This document shows, piece by piece, positions 1 to 10,140 of a stretch of DNA of 64,000 bases. The stretch covers positions 6,480,001 through 6,544,000 of the forward strand of contig NC_002678.2 of assembly GCF_000009625.1 (NCBI RefSeq). The letters run 5' to 3'. Positions within the stretch are counted from its first letter, which is position 1; each line of letters begins with the position of its first letter. The stretch is from Mesorhizobium japonicum MAFF 303099. GTDB lineage: Bacteria > Pseudomonadota > Alphaproteobacteria > Rhizobiales > Rhizobiaceae. The notes under the pieces were generated by a model, which was not told where the DNA came from, made no database searches, and was given only the letters and a program-made list of their open reading frames with translations. The position numbers and the translations under genes were made by a program.

Positions 1-836
1 TTGCGCACCTCGTAGACGTTGCGGCCTTCGACCGAAGAATCCGGCCGGGCGAAATAGACATATTCAAAGATGCAGAAGCGGGTCTTCTGCGGTTCGAACG
101 GGAACAGGCTTTCAATGCCCTTGGAGGTGACGACGACCATCTCGCCGGGTTTCAGGTCGCGCACGAAACGCGCGCCGATAATGTCGAGCGCGCAGGTCTC
201 GGAAGCGAGAATCCAAGCGCCGTCGAGGTCGCCGAGCACCAGCGGCCGGATGCCGAGCGGATCGCGGCAGCCGATCATCTTCTTGGCCGTCATCGCCACC
301 AGCGAGAAGGCACCTTCGACCTGCCGCACGGCGTCGATGAAGCGTGAGTTGAGGTCGCGTTCCTTGCTGGTCGCAACCAGATGCAGGAGCGTCTCGGTGT
401 CGGAGGTCGAGGAGAAGATCGCGCCCTGCTTCTGCAGCGCGCGCTGCACCGTCATGGCGTTGGTCAGATTGCCATTATGGGCGACGGCAAAGCCGCCATC
501 GGCGAGCTCGGCGAAGAAGGGCTGGATGTTGCGCATGCCGGCGCCGCCCGTCGTGGCGTAGCGCGTATGGCCGATGGCGCGGTTGCCTTGCAGGCTGTCG
601 ATAACGCGCTGCTTGGTGAAAGTGTCGCCGATCAGGCCGACATGGCGTTCGACATGGAACTGGCTGCCGTCATAGGAAACGATGCCGGCCGCTTCCTGGC
701 CGCGATGCTGCAGCGCATGCAGGCCGAGTGTGACGATGGCCGCTGCGTCCTGCCGGCCGAAAATGCCGAAAACGCCGCATTCGTCGTGGAAATGGTCGTC
801 GGCCTCGGCGGAAAGCACGTCGTCTGCGTCTGCCAT
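1..836 (-). CDS. purF: Amidophosphoribosyltransferase (PurF), N-terminal part, runs off the left edge
   Basis: PurF makes 5-phosphoribosylamine from PRPP and glutamine, the first committed step of purine synthesis in the cytoplasm. I translated the minus strand from the ATG at 834-836; 278 codons are present, covering the glutamine amidotransferase domain and the start of the synthase part. The nucleophile is Cys20 in ECGVFGIFG, preceded by a 19-residue propeptide of the kind normally removed. Other Ntn-hydrolase motifs are RGQEAAGIV, GHTRYATTG, NGNLTN and SDTETLLHL. The PRPP-binding C-terminus lies outside the window. cvpA lies just upstream in the same direction, a classical purF neighbour. 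Confidence 0.96.
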   Translation of the reverse strand, partial: MADADDVLSAEADDHFHDECGVFGIFGRQDAAAIVTLGLHALQHRGQEAAGIVSYDGSQFHVERHVGLIGDTFTKQRVIDSLQGNRAIGHTRYATTGGAGMRNIQPFFAELADGGFAVAHNGNLTNAMTVQRALQKQGAIFSSTSDTETLLHLVATSKERDLNSRFIDAVRQVEGAFSLVAMTAKKMIGCRDPLGIRPLVLGDLDGAWILASETCALDIIGARFVRDLKPGEMVVVTSKGIESLFPFEPQKTRFCIFEYVYFARPDSSVEGRNVYEVR

Positions 837-939
837 CTTAAGCTCCGCTAAAATCGCCATATAATGCGGGTTCGCGTCGAAAGCAACGCGCGCCATGCAG
901 TCGTTCACACCATCGTCTGTTCAGACGCCCTTTTGGGGG

Positions 940-1608
940 TCAGTTTGCCGGCGCTGCTGGTGCGGCCGGTGCTGGCTTGGCTGTGTTGTCCGCCGGGCCA
1001 GCGTCATTGTCGTCCGGGGCCGGCGCATTGGCATCGTCACCTGTTGCCGGCACATCCGCCGCTGGCGCATCCGGAGCGGCCGGAGTCTCGCCACCCGATT
1101 TCGGGCTGAGCTTCTTGAGGATTGCGTTTTCGGTGTCGGCGGGCAGCAGGTTCTCGATCTTGGCGCCGATCGATTCCAGCAATGGCCGTGATTTGGCGTC
1201 CGTCACCCAGGCCGGGGCCTTGGCGCCGGCCAGCCAGTTGAAGAACAAAAGCGCCACCGCGACGACCAGGATGCCGCGCGCGGCGCCGTAGAGGAAACCG
1301 AGCGTGCGGTCGAGCGCGCCGATGCGCGAATCGATGATCCAGTCGGCGAGCTTCATGGTGATGACCGAGACGACGATCAGCGCGATGATGAAGACGACGC
1401 CGGCGGAGGCCGCCATGGCAATCTTTTCATTCTCGATGTAAGGCTTCAGATAGGGCAGGACCGGCTTGTAGAAGAAGAAAGCCGCCGCCGCCGCCGCCGC
1501 CCACGAGACGACCGACAGGACCTCGCGCGAAAAGCCGCGAACCATGGCGAGCATCGCCGAGACCAGGGTGAAGCCGACCAGGATTCCGTCAAGCAGCGTA
1601 ATCGGCAT
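940..1608 (-). CDS. cvpA: CvpA family membrane protein
   Basis: CvpA is a small inner-membrane protein first linked to colicin V production; its exact role is unsettled, with links to envelope stress in other bacteria. The 222-residue protein starts MPITLLDGIL and has about four hydrophobic segments in residues 3-125, with the conserved early GFSREVLS stretch and the DRTLGFLYGAARG loop. From about residue 165 it becomes a Pro/Ala/Asp-rich, probably disordered tail, longer than in E. coli CvpA (about 160 residues). It lies between radA and purF, all on the minus strand, 47 bp downstream of radA. Confidence 0.93.
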   Translation of the reverse strand: MPITLLDGILVGFTLVSAMLAMVRGFSREVLSVVSWAAAAAAAFFFYKPVLPYLKPYIENEKIAMAASAGVVFIIALIVVSVITMKLADWIIDSRIGALDRTLGFLYGAARGILVVAVALLFFNWLAGAKAPAWVTDAKSRPLLESIGAKIENLLPADTENAILKKLSPKSGGETPAAPDAPAADVPATGDDANAPAPDDNDAGPADNTAKPAPAAPAAPAN

Positions 1609-1655
1609 GTCTTTCGCCCCACTCCGATTCTTTTTTCACGGCTCGGCGAGCCGCG

Positions 1656-3059
<1,404 letters not shown>

Positions 3060-3125
3060 CAGGCGTGGCCTGCCGTCAGATACGCGCACAAAGGTGCTGG
3101 AAGGGTCGAGGCCTGTCTCAAAAGG

Positions 3126-4616
3126 TCACTCAAACCTCTCCGCAATATGATGCTCTTCCGCCAGATCGGAGAAGCGGGTGAATTCGCCGTGGAAGGCGAG
3201 CGTTACCGAGCCCGTCGGGCCGTGGCGCTGCTTGGCGACGATGACCTCGGCCTTGCCGCGCATCTCGTTCATCTCGTTTTCCCACTTGACGTATTCCTCG
3301 GTGCCAAGCTTGGGCTCGCGGTTCTTGAGATAATACTCTTCGCGGTAGACGAACATCACGACGTCGGCGTCCTGCTCGATCGAACCGGATTCACGCAAGT
3401 CGGAGAGTTGCGGGCGTTTGTCTTCGCGGCTTTCGACCTGACGCGACAGCTGCGACAGCGCGATGATCGGCACGGCGAGCTCCTTGGCCAGCGCCTTCAG
3501 GCCTGTGGTGATCTCGGTGATTTCCTGCACGCGGTTCTGCGAAGCCCTGGCGGATGAACCCTGCATCAGTTGGATATAGTCGATGACGATCAGGTCGAGG
3601 CCGCGCTGGCGCTTCAGGCGACGCGCGCGGGCGGACAGCTGCGCAATGGAAATACCGCCGGTCTGGTCGATGAAAAGCGGGATCTTCTGCATGGTCTGCG
3701 AACAGGCGACCAGCTTTTCGAAGTCCATTTCGCTGATTTCGCCGCGGCGGATTTTTGACGACGAGATTTCCGTCTGCTCGGAAATGATACGGGTCGCTAG
3801 CTGTTCGGACGACATTTCGAGCGAAAAGAAGCCGACGACGCCGCCATTGGCCGCCTTGAACGAACCGTCGGCCTGCTGCGCTGGCACGTAGGCTTCGGCG
3901 ATGTTGAAGGCGATGTTGGTGGCGAGCGACGTCTTGCCCATGCCCGGGCGTCCGGCAAGCACGATCAGATCGGACGATTGCAGGCCGCCCATGCGGCGGT
4001 CGAGATCGCGCATGCCGGTGGCAAGACCCGACAGGTGGCCGTCGCGCATATAGGCGGCGTTGGCCATGTCGACAGCGGTCTTGACCGCGTCGGTGAAGCT
4101 CTCGAAGCCACCATCGTAGCGGCCGGTTTCGGCCAGTTCGAACAGCCGGCGTTCTGCGTCCTCGATCTGCTCGGAGGGCGACATGTCGACCGGCGCGTCA
4201 TAGGCGATGTTGACCATGTCCTCGCCGACGGTGATCAGCGCGCGGCGCGTGGCAAGGTCGTAGATGGCGCGGCCATAGTCGGTGGCGTTGACGACGGTGA
4301 CGGCTTCGACCGCCAGGCGCACGATATATTGCGCCACCGTCATGTCGCCGACCTTTTCGTCGGCCGGCAGGAAGGTCTTCAAGGTGATCGGCGTCGCCAC
4401 CTTGCCCATACGGATGAGCTCGGCCGCGATCTCGAAGATCCTGCGATGCAGGGGTTCGTAGAAATGGCCCGGCTTCAGGAAGTCGGAGACGCGGTAGAAG
4501 GCATCGTTGTTGACGAGGATCGCGCCGAGCAGCGCCTGCTCGGCCTCGATATTGTTCGGTGCCTCGCGATAGAGCGGTTGCTCCGCCACACCGAATTTCC
4601 GCGCTGCCTCTGCCAT
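3126..4616 (-). CDS. dnaB: Replicative DNA helicase DnaB
   Basis: DnaB is the hexameric 5'-3' helicase of the replication fork. I choose the ATG giving MAEAARKFGVAEQ (496 residues); the longer in-frame extension of 31 codons is not family-like. The N-terminal primase-interacting domain (NNIEAEQALLGAIL) is followed by the RecA-like domain with Walker A GRPGMGKTSL and Walker B LIVIDYIQLM, then the arginine-rich motif region SQLSRQVESR and SGSIEQDADVV. No intein is seen. radA follows 66 bp downstream on the same strand. In relatives I recall an alanine racemase gene between these two; there is no room for it here. Confidence 0.97.
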   Translation of the reverse strand: MAEAARKFGVAEQPLYREAPNNIEAEQALLGAILVNNDAFYRVSDFLKPGHFYEPLHRRIFEIAAELIRMGKVATPITLKTFLPADEKVGDMTVAQYIVRLAVEAVTVVNATDYGRAIYDLATRRALITVGEDMVNIAYDAPVDMSPSEQIEDAERRLFELAETGRYDGGFESFTDAVKTAVDMANAAYMRDGHLSGLATGMRDLDRRMGGLQSSDLIVLAGRPGMGKTSLATNIAFNIAEAYVPAQQADGSFKAANGGVVGFFSLEMSSEQLATRIISEQTEISSSKIRRGEISEMDFEKLVACSQTMQKIPLFIDQTGGISIAQLSARARRLKRQRGLDLIVIDYIQLMQGSSARASQNRVQEITEITTGLKALAKELAVPIIALSQLSRQVESREDKRPQLSDLRESGSIEQDADVVMFVYREEYYLKNREPKLGTEEYVKWENEMNEMRGKAEVIVAKQRHGPTGSVTLAFHGEFTRFSDLAEEHHIAERFE

Positions 4617-4816
4617 GATATCCCCGATTTCAAAACCCACCTTGCCGTAGCAGACCACGTTAAGGGCGGGTGAAGATTCGTCGTCCTCTCCTGCTTGTTC
4701 ACAGCACAAAAAAATCGGTGGAAAGAATCCCGATTGACTCGAATCAGGCGGCTAACCGTAGCGAATCCGCATCAGGAACAAAACAGGAAAATACACTGCC
4801 GCAAGGTCGGACGAGT

Positions 4817-6070
4817 CTAGTCGCGCAGGGTGCGATGTTCGGCGAGTTGATCGAGACGAGTCTTTAGGAAACGTCGTTCTGCCGGCTGGCGGGTCAGGTC
4901 CAGCGCCTGCTGGTAAGAGGCGCGTGCGGCTTCAGTCAGGCCTAGTCTGCGCAACATGTCGGCGCGCGCCGCGTGCGCCAGATGGTAGCCGTCGAGGCCA
5001 CCCTGTTCCAGTGCCGCTTCGATCGCCGTCAGACCGGCTTGCGGCCCGTCGCGCATGCCAAGGGCGGCGGCACGGTTCAGCGTGACCACCGGGGAGGGGG
5101 CGACGCGCCTCAGCACGTCATAAAGTGCAACGATCTGGGTCCAGTCGGTGTCCACCGTACCCGCCGCTTCCGCGTGGATGGAGGCAATGGCCGCCTGGAG
5201 GATGTAGGGTCCAACCCGTCGTGAAGCGAGCGCCCGCCCAATGAGGCCGTTGGCTTCGCTTATCAGCCCGCCGTCCCACAGCGACCGGTCCTGATCCTCA
5301 AGCAGGACGATGTCGCCATTGGCATCGACCCGCGTCGCGCGCCTTGCCTCATGCAACAGCATCAACGCCAGCAGCCCGTGTGCTTCGGGCTGGTCGAGCA
5401 AATCCACCACCAGTCGGCCGAGGCGGATCGCCTCTGCGCACAGATCCGCCCGCGTCAGGCTTGGTCCCTGCGTTGCCGCGTAACCCTCGTTGAAGATCAG
5501 GTAGATCACCTGCAGCGCACTTTCGAGGCGTGCCGGCAACGCGCTGCGGTCGGGCACTTCGTAGGGGATGGCCTCGTCGCGGATCCTTGCCTTGGCCCGC
5601 ACGATGCGCTGGGCAATGGTCGGCGCCGGCGTCAGATAGGCGCGGGCAATCTCTTCGGTAGTCAAGCCGCCCACCTCGCGCAGCGTCAAGGCAATGCGTG
5701 CGTCCGGCGCCAGTGCCGGATGGCAGCAGACGAAGATGAGCCGCAGTTGATCGTCCGCTATGTCTTCAGGCGTGATCGGTTCCGCTATCTGTTCGCTCAA
5801 GGCCAACAGTTCCGGCAAAGTGCCGGCCAGCCGCGCTTCCCGGCGCCAGCGATCGATGGTTCTGAAGCGGCCGGCCGAGACCAGCCAGGAATAGGGATTG
5901 GCCGGCAGGCCTTGGCGCGGCCACCGCTCGGCGGCGGCGGCGAAGGCCTCATGCAAGGCCTCCTCCGCCGCGTCGAACCCGCCGAGCAGGCGGATCAAGG
6001 TCGCCAGCACGCGCCGTCCCTCGGTGCGATACACCGTCGCCAGGCAGGCATGCGTGCTGGCGGCGCTCAC
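4817..6070 (-). CDS. ECF-type sigma factor with DUF6596/TPR C-terminal extension (ECF42-like)
   Basis: This is an extracytoplasmic-function sigma factor of the group that carries a long C-terminal extension instead of pairing with an anti-sigma factor. The 417-residue protein has sigma region 2 (AAEEALHEAF, then RFRTIDRWRR), region 4 (LTLREVGGLTTEEIARAYL with a helix-turn-helix) and the DUF6596 signature VIYLIFNEGY near residue 195, followed by a helical TPR-like tail. Start is GTG at 6068-6070, overlapping the YCII-gene stop by four bases (GTGA), so the genes are translationally coupled. Family knowledge: ECF42 genes sit beside YCII/DGPF genes, as here. Targets are unknown. Confidence 0.9.
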   Translation of the reverse strand: MSAASTHACLATVYRTEGRRVLATLIRLLGGFDAAEEALHEAFAAAAERWPRQGLPANPYSWLVSAGRFRTIDRWRREARLAGTLPELLALSEQIAEPITPEDIADDQLRLIFVCCHPALAPDARIALTLREVGGLTTEEIARAYLTPAPTIAQRIVRAKARIRDEAIPYEVPDRSALPARLESALQVIYLIFNEGYAATQGPSLTRADLCAEAIRLGRLVVDLLDQPEAHGLLALMLLHEARRATRVDANGDIVLLEDQDRSLWDGGLISEANGLIGRALASRRVGPYILQAAIASIHAEAAGTVDTDWTQIVALYDVLRRVAPSPVVTLNRAAALGMRDGPQAGLTAIEAALEQGGLDGYHLAHAARADMLRRLGLTEAARASYQQALDLTRQPAERRFLKTRLDQLAEHRTLRD

Positions 6071-6432
6071 AGTACCGGCCGGGGCTGGCTGAAGTCGACG
6101 ACCGGACGGACTTCGATGTGCCCGATCGTGGCCAATGGATGTCCGCTTGCCACCCGCACGGCCTCGTTGAGGTCACGGGCCTCGATGACGATGATCCCGC
6201 CCAGGACCTCCTTGGTCTCGATGAACGGGCCGTCGACCGTCGACATCTTGCCGTCGCGGACCTGCAAGGTCATCGCTTCTTCCGGCAGCACCAGGGCTTC
6301 GGCGGTGACGAAATGGCCGCTGGCCTTGAGCACCTCGTCATATCCGGCGCACTCGGCAAGCGCGGCATCGGCCTGCGGACTTCCCCCGAACAGTGTCTGA
6401 GGGTGATAGTAGATGAGACAGGCATAGCGCAT
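6067..6432 (-). CDS. YCII-related (DGPF) domain protein
   Basis: A 121-residue YCII-fold protein with the diagnostic VDGPF at residues 64-68 (STVDGPFIETKEVLGG). These ferredoxin-like-fold proteins form dimers; no reaction is established, though they accompany ECF sigma factors in many genomes. I start at the ATG giving MRYACLIYYHP, the usual family start; the longer in-frame reading overlaps the upstream gene and has no homology features. The stop overlaps the sigma-factor start, and the DUF1428 gene ends 28 bp upstream, giving a three-gene operon transcribed leftward. Confidence 0.9.
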   Translation of the reverse strand: MRYACLIYYHPQTLFGGSPQADAALAECAGYDEVLKASGHFVTAEALVLPEEAMTLQVRDGKMSTVDGPFIETKEVLGGIIVIEARDLNEAVRVASGHPLATIGHIEVRPVVDFSQPRPVL

Positions 6433-6460
6433 GATGGTTTCCTGGTCTTGATTTGCGCGG

Positions 6461-7174
6461 TCAGGCGTCGAGGATCGGCGCGAAGCCGCCATGGACCCTT
6501 CGTCCGTTGTCATAGGGCTTGATGTCGGCATACATGCGCGGATCGGAAATCACCTTCTTCCAGCCTTCGTCACGAACCTGCTTCGACGGCCATTCCACCC
6601 AGGAGTAGACGATGGCTTCCCCGTCCGTCGCCTTCACCGCTGTCCTGTAGTCGGTGACCTCGCCGTCGGAGATGTCTTCGCCCCAGGCTTCGACGATGCG
6701 GGTGGCGCCGAATTCCTTGATCACGGCGGCATGCTTTGACGCCACGGCCAGGTAGGCGGCCTTGTTGGCGATGGGAACCGGCACCAGCGAGCCGTCAATA
6801 TAGCCGGGCTTGCCGGAAATTCCCTCGTCGATGATCGATGCGAAGCCGCCTGTCATCATGCGCTGGCCGTCGAAGGGCATGGTTGCGACGATCTTCGCCA
6901 GACGCGGATCGCTCATCATCGTGTGGTAGGCGGCGTCCGCTGCTGCCTTGTCGGGATATTCGTGCCACGAAAAGATGACGACCTCGTCCGACGTTGCCTT
7001 CACGGCGCGCTTGAAGTCGGTGGTCTTGCCGCCGGGCACGTCGTCACCCCAGGCTTCGACCATCCGGGTCGTGCCGAATTCCTTCAGCACCGATGCCGCC
7101 TCGGTGACATGCCTGCGATAGGCTTCCTTGCTGGCGGCGGGGACGGCGGCGACAAATCCTGCGATATAGTTCAT
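6461..7174 (-). CDS. Tandem DUF1428 protein (two fused copies)
   Basis: The 237-residue protein is an internal duplication: residues 1-118 and about 123-237 each form one DUF1428 unit. Both repeats share the same landmarks: EFG(T/A)TR(M/I)VEAWG, TD(F)(Y)xRAVKAT, (I/V)(F/Y)SW and SDPR, with a final R(M/V)(M/H)(T)GGFA. DUF1428 has the dimeric alpha-beta barrel fold, so a fused pair could form the barrel within one chain; that is inference. The usual family length is about 115-120 residues. It leads the YCII-sigma operon, suggesting a role in the same, unknown, response. Confidence 0.88.
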   Translation of the reverse strand: MNYIAGFVAAVPAASKEAYRRHVTEAASVLKEFGTTRMVEAWGDDVPGGKTTDFKRAVKATSDEVVIFSWHEYPDKAAADAAYHTMMSDPRLAKIVATMPFDGQRMMTGGFASIIDEGISGKPGYIDGSLVPVPIANKAAYLAVASKHAAVIKEFGATRIVEAWGEDISDGEVTDYRTAVKATDGEAIVYSWVEWPSKQVRDEGWKKVISDPRMYADIKPYDNGRRVHGGFAPILDA

Positions 7175-7294
7175 TGTCCTTCTCCTGTTGGCGTCCCGGA
7201 AGGTCCGAGAACGCCAATGGTCGAACGGCGCAGCTTGGATTCGACATCGCCCCCAAATTTTTCTTGGCCGGCGCCGTCTGGATGCCGTTGCGCT

Positions 7295-8266
7295 CTATTC
7301 GGACGCCAGCCTGTCGCCCCAGTCCAGCCGCCGGGCCAACTTGAAGTCCGCGCCGTCACGCTTGGTGAAGAGTTGCTCCGTGGCCGTGCCGTCTTCCTGG
7401 CAAAGCTTGAGCAGAACCTTGCCCGAACCGGATTTCGGCGGTGCGATGACCCGCGCGGCATGGGAGGCGGCCGGCTGGCGCGACGCGGCGACAAAGATGA
7501 ACTTCTCGTCTTCCCACGGCACATCAGCATCCTTGGCCAGCCGGTGCAGGCGCGAGCGGGCGACGCGGCGGGAAAAGTGGCACCAGTCGGGTGGGGTAAG
7601 CGGGCAGGGCGCCTCGTGCGGACAAGGCGCCAGCAGATGCGCCCCGGCGGCGATCAACTGCGCGCGCACCGCCAAAATGCGCTGCCAGCCCGCCGGCGTG
7701 CCCGGCTCGACGATCAGCAGCGTGTCTGTCGTCAGCTGCCACAACCGGTCGACCATCTTGGGCAGCGATGCCGGCACGATCTCGTCCAGCACATAGGCGC
7801 AGGTGACGAGGTCTGCCGGCTGAAGGTCGGCAAGGTCCATTGTGACATCGCTGGCCCGCCAGACGGTTCGGGCTGTGATGGCGTCGGCGGCGAGCGTCTC
7901 GCCGACCTTGCGCACCGCCGCACTCGCCTCCAGCAAGATCGCCTGTTCGAGATCAGGCCAGAGACCGTTGGTGGCCCAAAGCACCGTGCCAGGACCGGCG
8001 CCGACATCGAGCAAGGTTTTCGGCGCGAAATCCGGCCGGGCCGCGTTCAGCGCGTCGAGGCTGGCACGGACCGCGGCATAGGTCGCCGGTAGCCGCGTTG
8101 CCAGATAGGCCTTGACCGCCATGTCCTGTGCCATGTGCAGACGGCCGTCGCGCAGTTCGGCGCGGTAGCGGTCCGACAGGGTTTTCGCCGCCTGCTTGAG
8201 CTCAGGCAGCGGAATTTTTTCCAGGATGCGATCGACGGCTTGTCGAAGGGGGGCCGGCAGTTCCAC
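7295..8266 (-). CDS. Rsm22-family small-subunit rRNA methyltransferase-like protein
   Basis: A 323-residue SAM-dependent methyltransferase of the Rsm22 family (mitochondrial small-subunit assembly factor relatives). Motif I is LLDVGAGPGTVLWA at about residues 94-107. The second half carries the family Cys/His cluster, CPHEAPCPL...DWCHF followed by RSRLHRLAK, which binds an iron-sulfur cluster in studied homologues. It starts with GTG only one base after the ynfA stop, so both are probably one transcript. Whether bacterial members methylate rRNA or act as assembly factors is not settled. Confidence 0.88.
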   Translation of the reverse strand: MELPAPLRQAVDRILEKIPLPELKQAAKTLSDRYRAELRDGRLHMAQDMAVKAYLATRLPATYAAVRASLDALNAARPDFAPKTLLDVGAGPGTVLWATNGLWPDLEQAILLEASAAVRKVGETLAADAITARTVWRASDVTMDLADLQPADLVTCAYVLDEIVPASLPKMVDRLWQLTTDTLLIVEPGTPAGWQRILAVRAQLIAAGAHLLAPCPHEAPCPLTPPDWCHFSRRVARSRLHRLAKDADVPWEDEKFIFVAASRQPAASHAARVIAPPKSGSGKVLLKLCQEDGTATEQLFTKRDGADFKLARRLDWGDRLASE

Positions 8267-8267
8267 G

Positions 8268-8591
8268 CTATGCTCCTCGCGGTGCGAGCAGGATGAGCGA
8301 AGCGCCCGCTATGCAGAGCGCGGCGCCAGCAAGATCCCAGCGGTCGGGCCGCACGCCTTCCACCAGCCACAGCCAGGCAAGCGAGGCAGCGATGTAGATG
8401 CCGCCATAAGCTGCATAGGCGCGGCCCGCCGCATTGGTGTCGACCAGCGCGAGAAGCCAGGCGAACAAAAGCAGCGAGACGAAGCCTGGCGCCAGCCACA
8501 AGGGCGATCTTTCCAGCCGCCACCAGGCCCATACCGAAAAACAGCCGGCGATCTCGGCGAGCGCCGCGGCGGTATAGAAGAGATAAGTCAT
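8268..8591 (-). CDS. YnfA/UPF0060 family small membrane protein
   Basis: A 107-residue membrane protein with four predicted transmembrane helices, of the UPF0060 (YnfA) family. Members have been linked to small-multidrug-resistance-like export, but the substrate here is unknown. The protein starts [18 protein letters not shown], with the family motifs [16 protein letters not shown] and GRAYAAYGG(I)Y. The start codon sits one base after the T-tract of a strong terminator hairpin, and the only Shine-Dalgarno-like GAGG lies inside the hairpin arm. The rsm22 gene follows after one base. Confidence 0.9.
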   Translation of the reverse strand: MTYLFYTAAALAEIAGCFSVWAWWRLERSPLWLAPGFVSLLLFAWLLALVDTNAAGRAYAAYGGIYIAASLAWLWLVEGVRPDRWDLAGAALCIAGASLILLAPRGA

Positions 8592-8627
8592 GAAAAAAGG
8601 CCTCGCGACGATCACGAGGCCTTTTTC
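8592..8627 (-). terminator. Rho-independent terminator after cfa, overlapping the ynfA leader
   Basis: A GC-rich inverted repeat (AAAAAAGGCCTCG ... CGAGGCCTTTTTC) with a loop of about nine bases has T-runs on both strands, so it can terminate in either direction. It lies downstream of cfa. Its 3' arm on the minus strand also holds the GAGG nearest to the ynfA start. Confidence 0.85.
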
Positions 8628-8672
8628 AGGGCAGGGGCCGGGATTGGCAAGCGCCAATGGCGAACGGCGTGT

Positions 8673-9965
8673 CTACTCCGCCACCTTGCGGCGGCGGGCG
8701 GGCTTGACGGGCTTCTCGACGGGAGCCGCTTCGCGGCGGCCCATGTCGCGCATTTCCAAGGCCTTTTCGCATTTGGCCATATAGTCGCGGGTCATCGGCA
8801 GCGTGTCGTTCTTCTTGGCAATCTGGAACTGGAAGATGACTAGGTCCTGCCAGCGGAAGGCAGCTTCCGAAGCGGCCAGATAGAATTCCCACATGCGGCA
8901 GAAGCGTTCGTCGTAGATGGCCTTGGCCTTGTCGCGATTGGCGGCGAAGCGCTGGCCCCAGTGCTTCAGCGTGTCGGCATAGTGAAGCCGCAGGATCTCG
9001 ACGTCGGTGACCACGAGGCCGGACTTCTCGATCGCTGGCAGCACTTCCGACATTGCGGGTATGTAGCCGCCCGGGAAAATATACTTGCGGATGAAGGCGC
9101 TGGTCGCCCACGGCACGCCTGAGCGGCCGATCGTGTGCAGCAGCATGACGCCGTCAGGCTTCAGCAATGTCGCCGCCTTGTCGAAGAAGGTACGGAAGTG
9201 GTTGACGCCGACATGTTCGAACATGCCGACCGAAACGATGCGGTCGAAGCGTTCGTTGAGTTCGCGATAATCCTTCAGCTCGAAATGGACGTGGCTTTCC
9301 AGGCCTTGCGCATGCGCCCGGTCTGTGGCCACGCCATGCTGTTCGGTCGACAGCGTCACGCCCTGGACGTCGACGTCGAACGCCTTGGCCAGATAGAGGC
9401 CGAGCCCGCCCCAGCCGGAGCCGATGTCGAGCACCGTCTGGCCGGCCTTCAGCCTGAGCTTGGCGGCGATATGGCGCTTCTTGGCAGCCTGCGCCTCGTC
9501 CAGCGTCATATCAGGCTGTTCAAAATAGGCGCAGGAATACTGCATGTCCTCGTCGAGGAAGAGCCGGTAGAGATCGCCCGACAGATCGTAGTGGCGCTGC
9601 ACGTTGCGGCGCGAGCGCGAGGTGGTGTTGATCTGCTGCAGGCGGCGGAAGGCGTGGCGCAGGCCTTCGATGGCTTTCGACCAGGTCGCGTCGATGCCAC
9701 CGCTGCCCATGTTCTGGAAGGCGATGCGCATCAGGCCGAGCACGCCACCTTCGAGAATGTCGAGCTCGCCGTCCATGTAGGATTCAGGCACCGCCAACAT
9801 CGGATCGAAGGTGATGGCGCGTTCGGCATGCCGGGTCTTGATGTGCATGTGCACCGGCTCGCCACTGCCGTCGCCGAAGATGACTGTCGAGCCTTTTGGC
9901 CCAGTTACCTTGAGATTGCCCGTGCGCACCAGGCGGTCGAGAACGCGCTTCAGCAGAATGTTCAT
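8673..9965 (-). CDS. cfa: Cyclopropane-fatty-acyl-phospholipid synthase
   Basis: The enzyme adds a methylene group from S-adenosylmethionine across the double bond of membrane phospholipid acyl chains, a stationary-phase and acid-stress adaptation. I choose the ATG giving MNILLKRVLDRL (430 residues); the longer in-frame 5' extension is low quality and crosses the rplI terminator. The SAM motif is VLDIGSGWGGLGLYLA at about 195-210. QYSCAYF carries the cysteine equivalent to the E. coli active-site Cys139, and MFEHVG is also conserved. The tail is basic (KPVKPARRRK). It has its own terminator 3' and the rplI terminator 5', so it is probably monocistronic. Confidence 0.95.
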   Translation of the reverse strand: MNILLKRVLDRLVRTGNLKVTGPKGSTVIFGDGSGEPVHMHIKTRHAERAITFDPMLAVPESYMDGELDILEGGVLGLMRIAFQNMGSGGIDATWSKAIEGLRHAFRRLQQINTTSRSRRNVQRHYDLSGDLYRLFLDEDMQYSCAYFEQPDMTLDEAQAAKKRHIAAKLRLKAGQTVLDIGSGWGGLGLYLAKAFDVDVQGVTLSTEQHGVATDRAHAQGLESHVHFELKDYRELNERFDRIVSVGMFEHVGVNHFRTFFDKAATLLKPDGVMLLHTIGRSGVPWATSAFIRKYIFPGGYIPAMSEVLPAIEKSGLVVTDVEILRLHYADTLKHWGQRFAANRDKAKAIYDERFCRMWEFYLAASEAAFRWQDLVIFQFQIAKKNDTLPMTRDYMAKCEKALEMRDMGRREAAPVEKPVKPARRRKVAE

Positions 9966-10046
9966 AACCAAATGTCCCCTCACGGTCAGACTGGCTGCCT
10001 TAATTCTGCAACAATATATAGGGGTTCGAAAAGTTCCTTTTGGCAT

Positions 10047-10076
10047 AAAAATGCCCGGGCGAGAGGCCCGGGCATT
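10047..10076 (-). terminator. Rho-independent terminator of the rpsF-rpsR-rplI operon
   Basis: An 11-bp perfect stem (AATGCCCGGGC / GCCCGGGCATT) with a GAGAG loop is followed on the minus strand by a run of T. It lies 65 bp beyond the rplI stop. Confidence 0.9.
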
Positions 10077-10140
10077 GGTCCACAAAGGTGGGATTACGAC
10101 AAAGTGATCGGAGCGCTGCTCCGACGCCCGTCTTGCGCGA

